The notes: a model not told the origin generated them from the letters alone. Positions 1 through 7,897 are shown, numbered from the stretch's first letter. The stretch is DNA of 15,409 bases from Syntrophaceae bacterium UBA1062 (GCA_002316295.1 DCDF01000040.1:3965-19373), one strand, 5' to 3'. Made by a program: numbers and translations.

Positions 1-161
1 TAGTCGGATATGTCCACAACCTTCACACCGTTTTCCCGCAGGATTTTCGCCGTACCTCCGGTCGAGATGATCTCCACGCCGAACGATGCGAGTTCCTTGA
101 TGAAATCTACGAGACCCCCCTTATCGGTGACACTGACCAGTGCCCGTTCAATTTTTGGCAT
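1..161 (-). CDS. purH: Bifunctional AICAR transformylase / IMP cyclohydrolase, N-terminal part (cut by window edge)
   Basis: This is the first 53 codons of PurH, which performs the last two steps of de novo IMP synthesis: formylation of AICAR with 10-formyl-THF, then ring closure. The visible part belongs to the N-terminal MGS-like IMP cyclohydrolase domain. It shows the family opening ALVSVTDKGGLVDFIKEL followed by FGVEIISTGGTAKILRENG, which bacterial PurH proteins share almost residue for residue. The start is the ATG at 161, with an AAAGGAG Shine-Dalgarno five bases upstream. The rest of the roughly 520-residue protein lies outside the window. It follows an unknown gene on the same strand after 51 bases, with no clear promoter between them, so the two are probably co-transcribed. 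Identification is by family pattern and is firm even for this short stretch. Confidence 0.95.
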   Translation of the reverse strand, partial: MPKIERALVSVTDKGGLVDFIKELASFGVEIISTGGTAKILRENGVKVVDISD

Positions 162-212
162 ACAAACTCCTTTCCCACGTGTATTCAAGAGAGCAGAAGG
201 CAGTACGGCGGT

Positions 213-800
213 TCAGTTGTTGCTTGCTCCGTTAAACCCCACTCTTTGCATATAATACCAGGTAAGAAACGGGACTATTCTTTCGAACAGGCCTACATCG
301 AGATAGCTGATGTTCTCCACGTGATTCTTTACCTCGGCGCCCGATATGTCGCCGGAGATCATCCCGTCACGCAGTCGGGTGATCCGGGAATAGAGCCTGT
401 CTCTCATGGAGGGGTCCTCCACATACGCGGTGACGTAGCGGCTCATTTCGGCGAACAGGCTCTCCATGTCCATCAGCCCGGGCGTGCTGGTGTTCTCCGA
501 CTCCAGCTCGTCGATCAGGGAAGAAAGAAAGGACCTCGCGTCCTCCAGCCCCAGGCGATAGGTTTCCTCGACCACGATCTCGTCGAAGTCTTCCAGAAAC
601 GAGGTGCAGAACTCGATGGAAAGAAACTCGAGTACATACGGGTGGTGCTCGCCGAGCATTTTCGTCAGGATGGAATCGGCCCGCTCCTTCCATTCGAGGG
701 CCGGCTCTTTCTCGAGTGACTCCAGCAGCAGCCCGTTCACCTCATCGAGCAGATCCTTCAGCAGGACGATGTACTTGGCAAGGCACCGGTTCACTTTCAT
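213..800 (-). CDS. Unrecognised helical, acidic protein upstream of purH (195 aa)
   Basis: I do not recognise this protein. It is 195 residues long, soluble-looking and predicted mostly helical, with many Glu, Asp and Leu residues in amphipathic spacing (for example LLKDLLDEVNGLLLESLEKE near the N-terminus). It has no signal peptide, transmembrane segment, cysteine cluster or nucleotide-binding motif. An acidic FLEDFDEIVVEETYRLGLED stretch lies in the middle, and the C-terminus ends in an aromatic WYYMQRVGFNG segment. I chose the ATG at 800 rather than the in-frame TTG at 836, because that TTG forms part of a good -35 box and the matching -10 ends only six bases before the ATG. It probably forms an operon with purH, 51 bases downstream, but nothing in the protein links it to purine synthesis. 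Codon use looks like that of its neighbours, and its long uninterrupted frame and promoter support a real gene. Confidence 0.8.
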   Translation of the reverse strand: MKVNRCLAKYIVLLKDLLDEVNGLLLESLEKEPALEWKERADSILTKMLGEHHPYVLEFLSIEFCTSFLEDFDEIVVEETYRLGLEDARSFLSSLIDELESENTSTPGLMDMESLFAEMSRYVTAYVEDPSMRDRLYSRITRLRDGMISGDISGAEVKNHVENISYLDVGLFERIVPFLTWYYMQRVGFNGASNN

Positions 801-806
801 GCCGCT

Positions 807-836
807 ATCATATACAGCGATTGGGGACAGGGTCAA
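807..836 (-). promoter_or_regulatory. Sigma-70-like promoter for the unknown gene and purH, with virtually no leader
   Basis: On the minus strand TTGACC (836-831) and TATGAT (812-807) are separated by 18 bases, matching five of six bases in each consensus box. The initiation point expected about seven bases past the -10 falls on or next to the A of the ATG at 800. There is no Shine-Dalgarno sequence before that ATG. A leaderless transcript is therefore likely, but this is inferred from sequence only. Confidence 0.6.
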
Positions 837-875
837 GCCTGTTCATGCAGTGAGGTGTGTGTTATAGATATTTTC

Positions 876-1562
876 ATGCGCCGTGAGAACATTGAAGATA
901 TCGTCAGAGACGAAAATGCACTGAAATCGCACATCGAGAGCCTGTTGTGCAACCGGCAGAGGAGACTCATTCCCAAAGACGATCTCCGGGAATCGGCCGT
1001 GCTCATCCCTGTATGCTTTGAAGACGGGCATCCGTGGGTGATCGTCACCAAGCGGTCCATGACCGTGGAGCACCATCGGGGGGAGATCTCCTTTCCTGGC
1101 GGAAGGGCGGAGCCCGGCGATAAGGATCTCGTCTTTACCGCCCTGCGGGAGGCGGAGGAGGAGATCGGGCTGAAAAAGGACGATGTGGAGGTCCTGGGTC
1201 TTCTGGACGATCACATCTCCATCCTCGGCTACCACATCACCCCGGTCGTGGGGGCCATTCCCTCCCCCTACCGGTTCACCATCAACTCCGAGTCCGAGGT
1301 TCTGCTCCGCGTCTCGCTGATCTCTGCGCTGAAGGATACGGTATGGATGGCCGAGAAGACCACCTTCATGGGCCGCGACATCAATATCTATTATCTCGAG
1401 ATCGACGGAGGAATCCTCTGGGGGGCGAGCGCCCGGATGTTCAAGCACTTCGTCGATCTCATTGCGGGCAGGACCGTCTGTTACGGCCCCGTATCCCCAA
1501 AGGCCAAGGCATGGGTCCGCGAGCTCCTCGGCCGCCAGGCCGGCCACGCCTCGGGCCGTTGA
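876..1562 (+). CDS. NUDIX hydrolase of the CoA pyrophosphatase (NudL-like) family
   Basis: This is a NUDIX enzyme predicted to cleave CoA or acyl-CoA to phosphopantetheine and adenosine 3',5'-bisphosphate. The UPF0035/CoA NUDIX signature runs at residues 57-99: VTKRS, then HHRGEISFPGGR, then the NUDIX box with TALREAEEEIGL, whose REAEEE glutamates bind metal. The GG-x3-P-x-D spacing is typical of NudL-type CoA pyrophosphatases and separates them from ADP-ribose or MutT types. The C-terminal part (about 135-200) contains a PYRFTINSESEVL segment, also usual in this family. At 228 residues it is slightly longer than many members. The start is uncertain: ATG 876 has no Shine-Dalgarno, and GTG 855 would add seven residues with only a weak one. 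It diverges from the unknown gene at 800 and converges with purC, their stops lying 16 bases apart with no T-run terminator between them. Confidence 0.9.
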   Translation: MRRENIEDIVRDENALKSHIESLLCNRQRRLIPKDDLRESAVLIPVCFEDGHPWVIVTKRSMTVEHHRGEISFPGGRAEPGDKDLVFTALREAEEEIGLKKDDVEVLGLLDDHISILGYHITPVVGAIPSPYRFTINSESEVLLRVSLISALKDTVWMAEKTTFMGRDINIYYLEIDGGILWGASARMFKHFVDLIAGRTVCYGPVSPKAKAWVRELLGRQAGHASGR

Positions 1563-1578
1563 GCGCCGGGCGCCGAGG

Positions 1579-2472
1579 CTAGATCGACAGGGATCTCCCG
1601 GTCAGAATTTCATACGCAGCAAGATACTTCTGCGAGGTCTTGCGGATCACGTCTTCCGGAAGACGGGGACCGGGCGGGGTCTTCTGCCAGTCCAGGGTTT
1701 CAAGGTAGTCCCGGACGAACTGCTTGTCGAAGCTCGGCTGCGGGCCGCCGGGCTTATAGCCGTCCCTGGGCCAGAACCGCGACGAGTCGGGGGTGATCGC
1801 CTCGTCGATGAATATGAGCTCCCCATCCAGAAGCCCGAACTCGAATTTCGTATCCGCGATGATGATGCCCTTCCCGAGCGCCTCTTCCGATGCCATGGAA
1901 TAGATGGCGAGTGATACGTCGCGCACCTTGCTCAGGAGGGCGGGGTCGACCAGGCGGGATGCCTCCTCGAAGCTGATGCTCTCGTCGTGCCGGCCCGGCT
2001 CCGCCTTTGTCGACGGGGTGAAAATGGGCTCGGGCAGCTTCTCCGACTCTCTGAGCCCGGCGGGCAGCTCGATGCCCGATATGGCACCCGTGTTCAGGTA
2101 TTCCTTCCACCCCGATCCTGAGACATAACCCCGGACGATACATTCGGTGGGGAGGGGTTTGGCCTTTTTCACCAGCATCGACCGGCCCTTGAGCTTCGGA
2201 TCTCCCCTGAAGGGCTCCGGATACTTGTCTACGTGCGAGGTCACCACGTGGTTGTCGATGAGGTGCGAGGCCTTCCTGAACCAGAACAGCGAGATCTGAT
2301 TCAACACATGGCCCTTGCCCGGAATGGGGTCCGGCAGCACGACGTCGAAGGCGGATATCCTGTCGGTCGTCACGATCAGGAGATGGTCCGCGCCCGCCTC
2401 GAATATCTCGCGGACCTTGCCGCTCGAGAGCTTGCTCGCTCCGGGGAATGTGTAGTCTACAAGGGTCTCCAT
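1579..2472 (-). CDS. purC: Phosphoribosylaminoimidazole-succinocarboxamide (SAICAR) synthase
   Basis: PurC joins CAIR and L-aspartate using ATP to give SAICAR in purine synthesis. This is the longer form, 297 residues (eukaryote- and proteobacterium-like), rather than the 235-residue form. Both PROSITE-type signatures are present: ECIVRGYVSGSGW (110-122) and IIADTKFEFG (204-213). The N-terminal SSGKVREIFE nucleotide-binding loop and the FTPSTKAEPGRHDE segment (151-164) are also there. An open frame extends far upstream, but the ATG at 2472 has AGGAGG seven bases before it and begins the conserved METLVDYTFPG region, so I start there. The gene stands alone on the minus strand between a convergent NUDIX gene and a divergent thrC. 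PurH lies nearby but in a separate transcript. Confidence 0.97.
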   Translation of the reverse strand: METLVDYTFPGASKLSSGKVREIFEAGADHLLIVTTDRISAFDVVLPDPIPGKGHVLNQISLFWFRKASHLIDNHVVTSHVDKYPEPFRGDPKLKGRSMLVKKAKPLPTECIVRGYVSGSGWKEYLNTGAISGIELPAGLRESEKLPEPIFTPSTKAEPGRHDESISFEEASRLVDPALLSKVRDVSLAIYSMASEEALGKGIIIADTKFEFGLLDGELIFIDEAITPDSSRFWPRDGYKPGGPQPSFDKQFVRDYLETLDWQKTPPGPRLPEDVIRKTSQKYLAAYEILTGRSLSI

Positions 2473-2538
2473 GGCCCGTCCTCCTGGCGGAAATAGAGGG
2501 TTAAGATGCCAAAAAAGTGTTGAAAAAGTCAATAGCCT

Positions 2539-2544
2539 ATTATA
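2539..2544 (-). promoter_or_regulatory. Candidate -10 element for purC in the purC/thrC divergent region (2473-2617)
   Basis: A perfect TATAAT lies on the minus strand, 66 bases upstream of the purC ATG, but no good -35 box sits 16-18 bases before it. An alternative TTGACT (2532-2527) has only a poor -10 (CATCTT) downstream. On the plus strand TTGAAA (2520-2525) and TATACA (2541-2546) are 15 bases apart and could serve thrC. The 145-base region clearly holds divergent promoters, but the exact boxes are uncertain. Confidence 0.35.
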
Positions 2545-2560
2545 CATTGACGAGCCTTGG

Positions 2561-2602
2561 AAAGAGTGACGACACGCTCTTTTACGCGTAGGCCGAAAGA
2601 GC
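2561..2602 (+). promoter_or_regulatory. thrC: Mutually exclusive hairpins in the thrC leader
   Basis: Three short segments can pair in two ways. AAAGAG (2561-2566) is complementary to CTCTTT (2577-2582). The same block, as GCTCTTT (2576-2582), is perfectly complementary over seven bases to AAAGAGC (2596-2602). The first hairpin ends in TTTT; the second encloses the palindrome TACGCGTA and ends just before the thrC Shine-Dalgarno region (GGTGAG, 2606-2611). The complementarity is seen directly; an attenuator-like role is inference, and the stems are short and AT-rich. Confidence 0.3.
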
Positions 2603-2617
2603 GATGGTGAGACGGAG

Positions 2618-4006
2618 ATGAACGACCCACACATGCCTGAGGTGCAGGGGAATCTGGCGTATACGTGCATCGGGTGCTCAAGGCGCTACGATATCTACGA
2701 TTTTGTCTACACCTGCCCCGAGTGCAGGTCGTTGCTGAAGATAGAGAACACCCACTTCCACAAGCTCAAGGAAACACCCGCGGAAAAGTGGAAAGAGATT
2801 TTCGATTCCCGCAGGAGCACGAACAAGCCGGAGCTTTCGGGCGTGTTCCGGTTTCACGAGCTGATCCTTCCCATCGTGCCTCTGAACGACATCATCTACC
2901 TCGGTGAGGGCCAGACGCCTGTGGTGAGGGCGAACGAGGAGATGAGCTCCTGGGTGGGGGCGCCTTTTCTCGTCAAGAACGACGGGCTCAACCCGTCGGC
3001 AAGTTTCAAGGACCGCGGGATGGCCTCCGCCATCAGCTTCCTGAACCATGTCATCCGCGCCAGAAACCTGGACCACGTGCTCGGCATCTGCGCCTCCACC
3101 GGCGACACCTCGGCCGCCGCCGCGCTCTATCTGAGCTATCTGCCCAAGTCCAAGGTGCAGGCGGTCGTTCTCCTGCCCCAGGGCAGGGTCACTCCCCAGC
3201 AGCTCTCCCAGCCGCTCGGCTCAGGCGCGATCGTGATCGAGATGCCCGGGGTGTTCGACGACTGCATGCGGGTGGTCGAGGAGCTCGCCCAGGATTATCA
3301 CGTCTTTCTGCTAAACTCCAAGAATCCGGTGCGGATCCTCGGGCAGAAGTCGTACGCCTATGAGATCGCACAGCAGCTCGACTGGGACACGAGCGACCTC
3401 GTCGTAGTCGTGCCCATCGGCAATGCCGGCAATATCACCGCGGTCATGGAAGGGTTCATCGACCTGCACGAGCTCGGCATCATCCCGGTCCTGCCGACGA
3501 TACTCGGCGTCCAGAGCCATCACGCCGACCCCATCGCCCGCTGGCGGGCATCCGGGACATACACACCGCTCAGGGTCACCCCGTCGGTGGCCCAGGCTGC
3601 GATGATCGGCGATCCGGTATCGTTCCCCAAGGTCAGGAAGCTCGTACAGGAGCATTTCGACGACCGGTTCCATGTAGTGTCCGTGACCGAGACCGAGATC
3701 ATGGAGGGCATGCTCAGGGCAAACCGCAACGGACACGTGGTGTGCACCCAGGGGGGGGAATCGGTCGCAGGGCTGAAGAAGGCGCTTGATGAGGGGATAC
3801 TCCCTGCATCCAAACGCTTCATTGTGGACTCCACGTCCCACCAGCTCAAGTTCGCGGTGTTCCAGCAGATGTATTTCGAAGACGGTTTCGCACCGGAATA
3901 CGGGGTCTGCACCAAGAGTTCTCTGAAAAACAAGCCTGTCCCGCTTGAAGCGAGTGCATCCACGATCGCCCGATATCTCGGGCTTCAGAAGAAGGCCCGT
4001 ACGTGA
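2618..4006 (+). CDS. thrC: Threonine synthase (PLP enzyme with N-terminal zinc ribbon)
   Basis: ThrC converts O-phospho-L-homoserine to L-threonine and phosphate, the last step of threonine synthesis. The protein has 462 residues. Residues 17-36 form a rubredoxin-like zinc ribbon with Cys17, Cys20, Cys33 and Cys36, found in one branch of threonine synthases. The PLP-binding lysine is Lys131 in NPSASFKDRGM, CASTGDTSAA (158-167) follows, and VPIGNAGN (265-272) is the phosphate-binding loop. CTQGGESVAGL near 370 is conserved and is encoded over a run of eight Gs (3751-3758). The chosen ATG has GGTGAG upstream at reasonable spacing; the next in-frame ATG, at 2633, has no suitable site. The stop overlaps the start of a 49-codon ORF (TGATG). 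metK begins 176 bases further on. Confidence 0.97.
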   Translation: MNDPHMPEVQGNLAYTCIGCSRRYDIYDFVYTCPECRSLLKIENTHFHKLKETPAEKWKEIFDSRRSTNKPELSGVFRFHELILPIVPLNDIIYLGEGQTPVVRANEEMSSWVGAPFLVKNDGLNPSASFKDRGMASAISFLNHVIRARNLDHVLGICASTGDTSAAAALYLSYLPKSKVQAVVLLPQGRVTPQQLSQPLGSGAIVIEMPGVFDDCMRVVEELAQDYHVFLLNSKNPVRILGQKSYAYEIAQQLDWDTSDLVVVVPIGNAGNITAVMEGFIDLHELGIIPVLPTILGVQSHHADPIARWRASGTYTPLRVTPSVAQAAMIGDPVSFPKVRKLVQEHFDDRFHVVSVTETEIMEGMLRANRNGHVVCTQGGESVAGLKKALDEGILPASKRFIVDSTSHQLKFAVFQQMYFEDGFAPEYGVCTKSSLKNKPVPLEASASTIARYLGLQKKART

Positions 4007-4055
4007 TGTCCGGATCCGATCCGTGCATGAGCGTCAAGGGCTTTCTTCCGGCGGT

Positions 4056-4076
4056 CCGGGCTGCGGCCGCGCCCGG
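4056..4076 (+). repeat. GC-rich inverted repeat between thrC and metK
   Basis: CCGGGC (4056-4061) and GCCCGG (4071-4076) form a perfect six-base stem around a nine-base loop that contains the palindrome GCGGCCGC. There is no T-run after it, so it is a poor intrinsic terminator. It lies inside the moeA-like reading frame and may simply be GC-rich coding sequence. Confidence 0.3.
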
Positions 4077-4102
4077 TACGAGTGTGCCGCTGGATAAGGC
4101 TG

Positions 4103-4150
4103 CCGGAAATGTGTTAAGGCATGAAATATCCGGAGTATCACCTCACGTGA
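4103..4150. promoter_or_regulatory. Inverted repeat and palindrome upstream of metK-ahcY
   Basis: CCGGAAAT (4103-4110) and ATATCCGG (4126-4133) form an eight-base inverted repeat with one mismatch, followed by the perfect palindrome TCACGTGA (4143-4150). They lie 33-80 bases before the metK ATG, where an operator or leader structure would be expected. I see no SAM-I, SAM-II or SAH riboswitch core here. The ArsR-family regulator SahR controls metK and ahcY in some Proteobacteria, but I cannot match its motif from memory. Confidence 0.25.
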
Positions 4151-4182
4151 ACTGAAAAACGACAATCAGGAGGAGCAAATTC

Positions 4183-5345
4183 ATGGCAAACAGGAACTTT
4201 TTGTTTTCATCGGAATCCGTGACAGAAGGGCATCCGGACAAGGTGGCGGACAATATCTCCGACGCGATTCTCGATGAAATCATAGCGAATGACATCCATG
4301 CCCATGTCGCCTGCGAGACCATGGTCACAACCGGCCTCGTTATCGTAGCCGGCGAGATAACGACGGCCCATACCTTCGACGTCCAGAGGCTGGTCCGCCA
4401 GACCATCAAGGAAATCGGATACACCGAGGGCATCATGGGGTTCAGCTGGAACACCTGCGGGGTCATGGTTTCGCTCGATCGGCAGTCTCCAGACATCAAT
4501 ATGGGCGTTGAGGAGAGCGACGGGCACGAGCAGGGAGCCGGAGACCAGGGCATGATGTTCGGTTTCGCGTGCGATGAGACCGATGTCCTGATGCCCGCGC
4601 CCATCTACTATGCACAGAAGCTCACCAAAGGCCTTGCGGATGTGCGAAGGGCGGGCATCCTCGAGTTTTTGAGGCCGGACGGCAAGTCGCAGGTGACGGT
4701 ACAGTACGAAAAGGGCATCCCGACTCGGGTGGATGCAGTGGTCATCGCGGCCCAGCACGACGAGGACGTGGACAATGCCACCATCCGGGAAGGCATCATG
4801 GAAGAGGTCATCAAAAAACAGATCCCGGCTGACATGCTCGACGAGAAGACCAAGTACTACATCAACGCGACCGGCAGATTCGTTCTGGGCGGTCCCCACG
4901 CAGACTGCGGGCTCACCGGCCGAAAGATCATCGTGGACACCTACGGCGGCTTTGCAAGCCACGGCGGGGGCGCCTTCTCGGGCAAGGATCCTTCGAAGGT
5001 GGACCGCTCAGCCGCCTATATGGCGCGCTATGTGGCGAAGAACGTCGTGGCGGCAGGCCTTGCGAAGCGGTGCACGGTTCAGCTCGCCTATGCGATCGGC
5101 GTGGCCGATCCGGTATCGGTGATGATCAACACCCAAGGCACCGGCACAATCGATGACGACAAATTGTCGCGCGTCGTAAGGGAAGTCTTCCCCTTGAAGC
5201 CGAAGGGGATCATCAAGAAGCTCGATCTCCTGCGGCCTATTTTCAGGAAGACTGCGGCGTATGGACATTTCGGCAGAACAGAGCCGGAATTCACCTGGGA
5301 AAACACCGACATGACCGGCCTGCTCAAGGAAAAGGCAGGTGTGTA

Positions 5346-5346
<1 letters not shown>
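4183..5346 (+). CDS. metK: S-adenosylmethionine synthetase
   Basis: MetK makes S-adenosylmethionine from methionine and ATP, releasing phosphate and pyrophosphate. The 387-residue protein is of normal length and shows the whole family pattern. SESVTEGHPDK (10-20) carries the active-site histidine and lysine, GAGDQGMMFGFACDET (118-133) is signature 1, and GGGAFSGKDPSKVDRSAAY (261-279) is signature 2, the phosphate-binding loop. The ATG has a strong AGGAGGAG seven bases upstream. Its stop and the ahcY start share one base (TAATG), so the pair must be translationally coupled. The product feeds methyltransferases and radical SAM enzymes such as RimO in this same window. No internal oddity is seen. 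Confidence 0.99.
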
Positions 5347-6791
<1,445 letters not shown>

Positions 6792-6812
6792 GCACGGCAT
6801 TCGCAGGGAAAA

Positions 6813-6839
6813 CGGGGCCGGACACGAGGTCCGGCCCCG
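6813..6839. terminator. Hairpin terminator between convergent ahcY and hydrolase genes
   Basis: CGGGGCCGGAC (6813-6823) and GTCCGGCCCCG (6829-6839) make a perfect 11-bp stem with a five-base loop. On the minus strand the stem is followed by TTTT (6812-6809), so it should act as an intrinsic terminator for the hydrolase gene, whose stop is three bases before it. On the plus strand there is no T-run, so its effect on ahcY transcripts is less certain. The short convergent gap suggests that both use it. Confidence 0.85.
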
Positions 6840-6841
6840 GA

Positions 6842-7678
6842 TCAAACATGGTCGTCCAGCCAGGAGCGGAGGTGGGAGAGCACTGTGGCGCGGTCGGCCG
6901 GGAGTTCGTTGTACACCTCGTGCCTGCACCCCTCGTAGCACCTGAAGGTCTTGTCGTCCGCGCCGAGAGCGTCGAAAAGGTCCCTCTGCCCTAAAAACGC
7001 GGTATCGAGCGCACCGTACTGGATGAGCACGGGGACCCTGATCACGCCCGCGTTCGCCGCTCCGATGAGGGTGTAGGTGTTCATCTGCTCCGCCAGGCGG
7101 GGGGTGATCACGTTGAAGACGAGAGGATCGTCGATATAGGCCTTCACGACATCCGGATCGCGGGAGATGAACTCGGGCGGCAGAGGGGATTTCACGTGAA
7201 TCTTCGGCAGTATTCTCGACATGATCTTGGTGAGAATAATTATGGCCCTGGGGATATCGGGCCCCGGCCTGGACCCGGTCCCGGAGAGCACGAGCCCTTT
7301 GAGCCCGTCCTGGGTCTGCTCCGCGAAGTTGAGCGCAACGAGGCTTCCCATGGAGTGGCCGAGGACGAAGTAGGGCGCCTCCGAAAATTTCCTCCGGATG
7401 ACGTCGTCTCTGAGCTGACGCTGGTCGTTGATGAGCTCCTGGAAGCTGTTCACGTATGCGCGCCGCCCCCCGCTCCTGCCGTGTCCCCGATGGTCGGCGC
7501 CCACGACGGCATAGCCGGCGGGGAGAAGCGCATCCACCACGTTTCCGTACCGGTCGATGTGTTCGGCGTAGCCGTGTATGACATGGAGAACGGCCTTCGG
7601 CCTCCCCTCGGGAAGCCAGGCCTTCCAGTACAGGGAAAGTCCGTCTGGTGCGGTCAGTCTTCCTTCTTCAATAGCCAT
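6842..7678 (-). CDS. Alpha/beta hydrolase, monoacylglycerol lipase / lysophospholipase type
   Basis: This is a 278-residue serine hydrolase of the Hydrolase_4 (PldB / monoacylglycerol lipase) group, probably cleaving acyl esters of lipids in the cytoplasm; no signal peptide is seen. The oxyanion region is HVIHGYAEHIDRY (33-45), ADHRGHGRSGG (61-71) is the typical family block, and the nucleophile is Ser109 in GHSMG. The triad is completed by Asp225 (YGALD) and His253 (CRHEVYNE). The cap region around 140-200 is of normal size. I start at the ATG at 7678 because AAGGAGG lies seven bases upstream; the TTG at 7684 is in frame but too close to it. The gene diverges from the acyl-CoA dehydrogenase, and a shared role in lipid or fatty acid use is plausible but unproven. 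The true substrate cannot be read from sequence. Confidence 0.9.
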   Translation of the reverse strand: MAIEEGRLTAPDGLSLYWKAWLPEGRPKAVLHVIHGYAEHIDRYGNVVDALLPAGYAVVGADHRGHGRSGGRRAYVNSFQELINDQRQLRDDVIRRKFSEAPYFVLGHSMGSLVALNFAEQTQDGLKGLVLSGTGSRPGPDIPRAIIILTKIMSRILPKIHVKSPLPPEFISRDPDVVKAYIDDPLVFNVITPRLAEQMNTYTLIGAANAGVIRVPVLIQYGALDTAFLGQRDLFDALGADDKTFRCYEGCRHEVYNELPADRATVLSHLRSWLDDHV

Positions 7679-7716
7679 GCGCAAACCTCCTTATCACCTA
7701 AATTTCACACACCTGC

Positions 7717-7732
7717 AGTGAATAATGTCACA
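7717..7732. promoter_or_regulatory. CRP/FNR-family-like binding site in the divergent hydrolase/acyl-CoA dehydrogenase region
   Basis: AGTGAATAATGTCACA has the TGTGA-N6-TCACA architecture recognised by CRP and several CRP/FNR-family proteins, with nine of ten half-site bases matching. It is centred about 45 bases upstream of the hydrolase start codon and about 126 bases before the predicted transcription start of the dehydrogenase gene. On the minus strand the N6 core (CATTAT) could itself form part of a weak -10 for the hydrolase, with TTGTGC 17 bases upstream, so it might repress that gene. The regulator cannot be named from the site alone. Confidence 0.4.
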
Positions 7733-7815
7733 AACGCATTCTTTGCACAATGACGGAAAAAGCGGTGTGATATCGGACCGCAGCGTGTAAGGCTGGCAGG
7801 ATTCACGAAGTTTTG

Positions 7816-7844
7816 TTGACAGGTGTCGCGTTTGGGTTTATAAG
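7816..7844 (+). promoter_or_regulatory. Near-consensus sigma-70 promoter of the acyl-CoA dehydrogenase gene
   Basis: TTGACA (7816-7821) is a perfect -35, the spacer is 17 bases, and TATAAG (7839-7844) matches five of six bases of the -10. Initiation is expected near 7851, giving a leader of about 47 bases with AAGGAGGG (7886-7893) before the ATG at 7898. It is the best promoter in the window and needs a repressor to be controlled, which the overlapping operator would provide. Confidence 0.85.
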
Positions 7845-7860
7845 AATGAATGCTCATTCA
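7843..7860. promoter_or_regulatory. FadR-like TetR-type operator over the transcription start
   Basis: The 18 bases AGAATGAATGCTCATTCA read as GAATGA-N4-TCATTC, and in a second register as TGAATG-N2-CATTCA. From memory, the Bacillus subtilis FadR (TetR family, released by long-chain acyl-CoA) consensus is TGAATGAMTARTCATTCA; 15 of 18 positions agree. It covers the end of the -10 and the predicted start site, the classic position for repression. No TetR-family gene lies in the window, so the regulator would act from elsewhere. Confidence 0.65.
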
Positions 7861-7897
7861 GGACAGAATGTAAAGACCATTAAGTAAGGAGGGTATT

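Larger units (their letters stand above)
4006..4155 (+). pseudogene. 49-codon ORF resembling the MoeA N-terminus; probable gene remnant
   Basis: An ATG at 4006 overlaps the thrC stop as TGATG and opens a 49-codon frame ending at TGA 4153-4155. Its middle, GTSVPLDKAAGNVLRHEISG, matches the start of molybdopterin molybdotransferase MoeA as I know it (GT-x-x-VPL-x-x-A-x-G-R-V-L-A-x-D-I). The frame stops just where MoeA would reach its PPFDRSAMDGYA motif. The first two thirds keep GC-rich third codon positions like the neighbouring genes and the last third does not, as expected of decaying coding sequence. A GAAGG lies about nine bases upstream of the start. It could instead be a genuine small protein or chance; the resemblance is short and from memory. 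The remaining gap up to metK holds only repeats and its Shine-Dalgarno. Confidence 0.4.

Noticed and set aside
843..1547. 234-codon minus-strand frame opposite the NUDIX gene
   Set aside because: The plus-strand frame carries the complete NUDIX signature; this frame has no motif and would cover the divergent promoter.
1549..1578. Hairpin CCTCGG/CCGAGG between the convergent NUDIX and purC stops as a terminator
   Set aside because: The stem is six bases with an 18-base loop and no T-run on either strand; not distinguishable from GC-rich background.
4092..4103. Sigma-54 type GG/GC promoter before metK
   Set aside because: GG and GC are separated by eight bases rather than ten, and the flanking bases do not match TGGCAC/TTGC.
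4007..4182. SAM or SAH riboswitch upstream of metK-ahcY
   Set aside because: I looked for SAM-I, SAM-II and SAH riboswitch cores and saw none of the conserved blocks; only inverted repeats are present.
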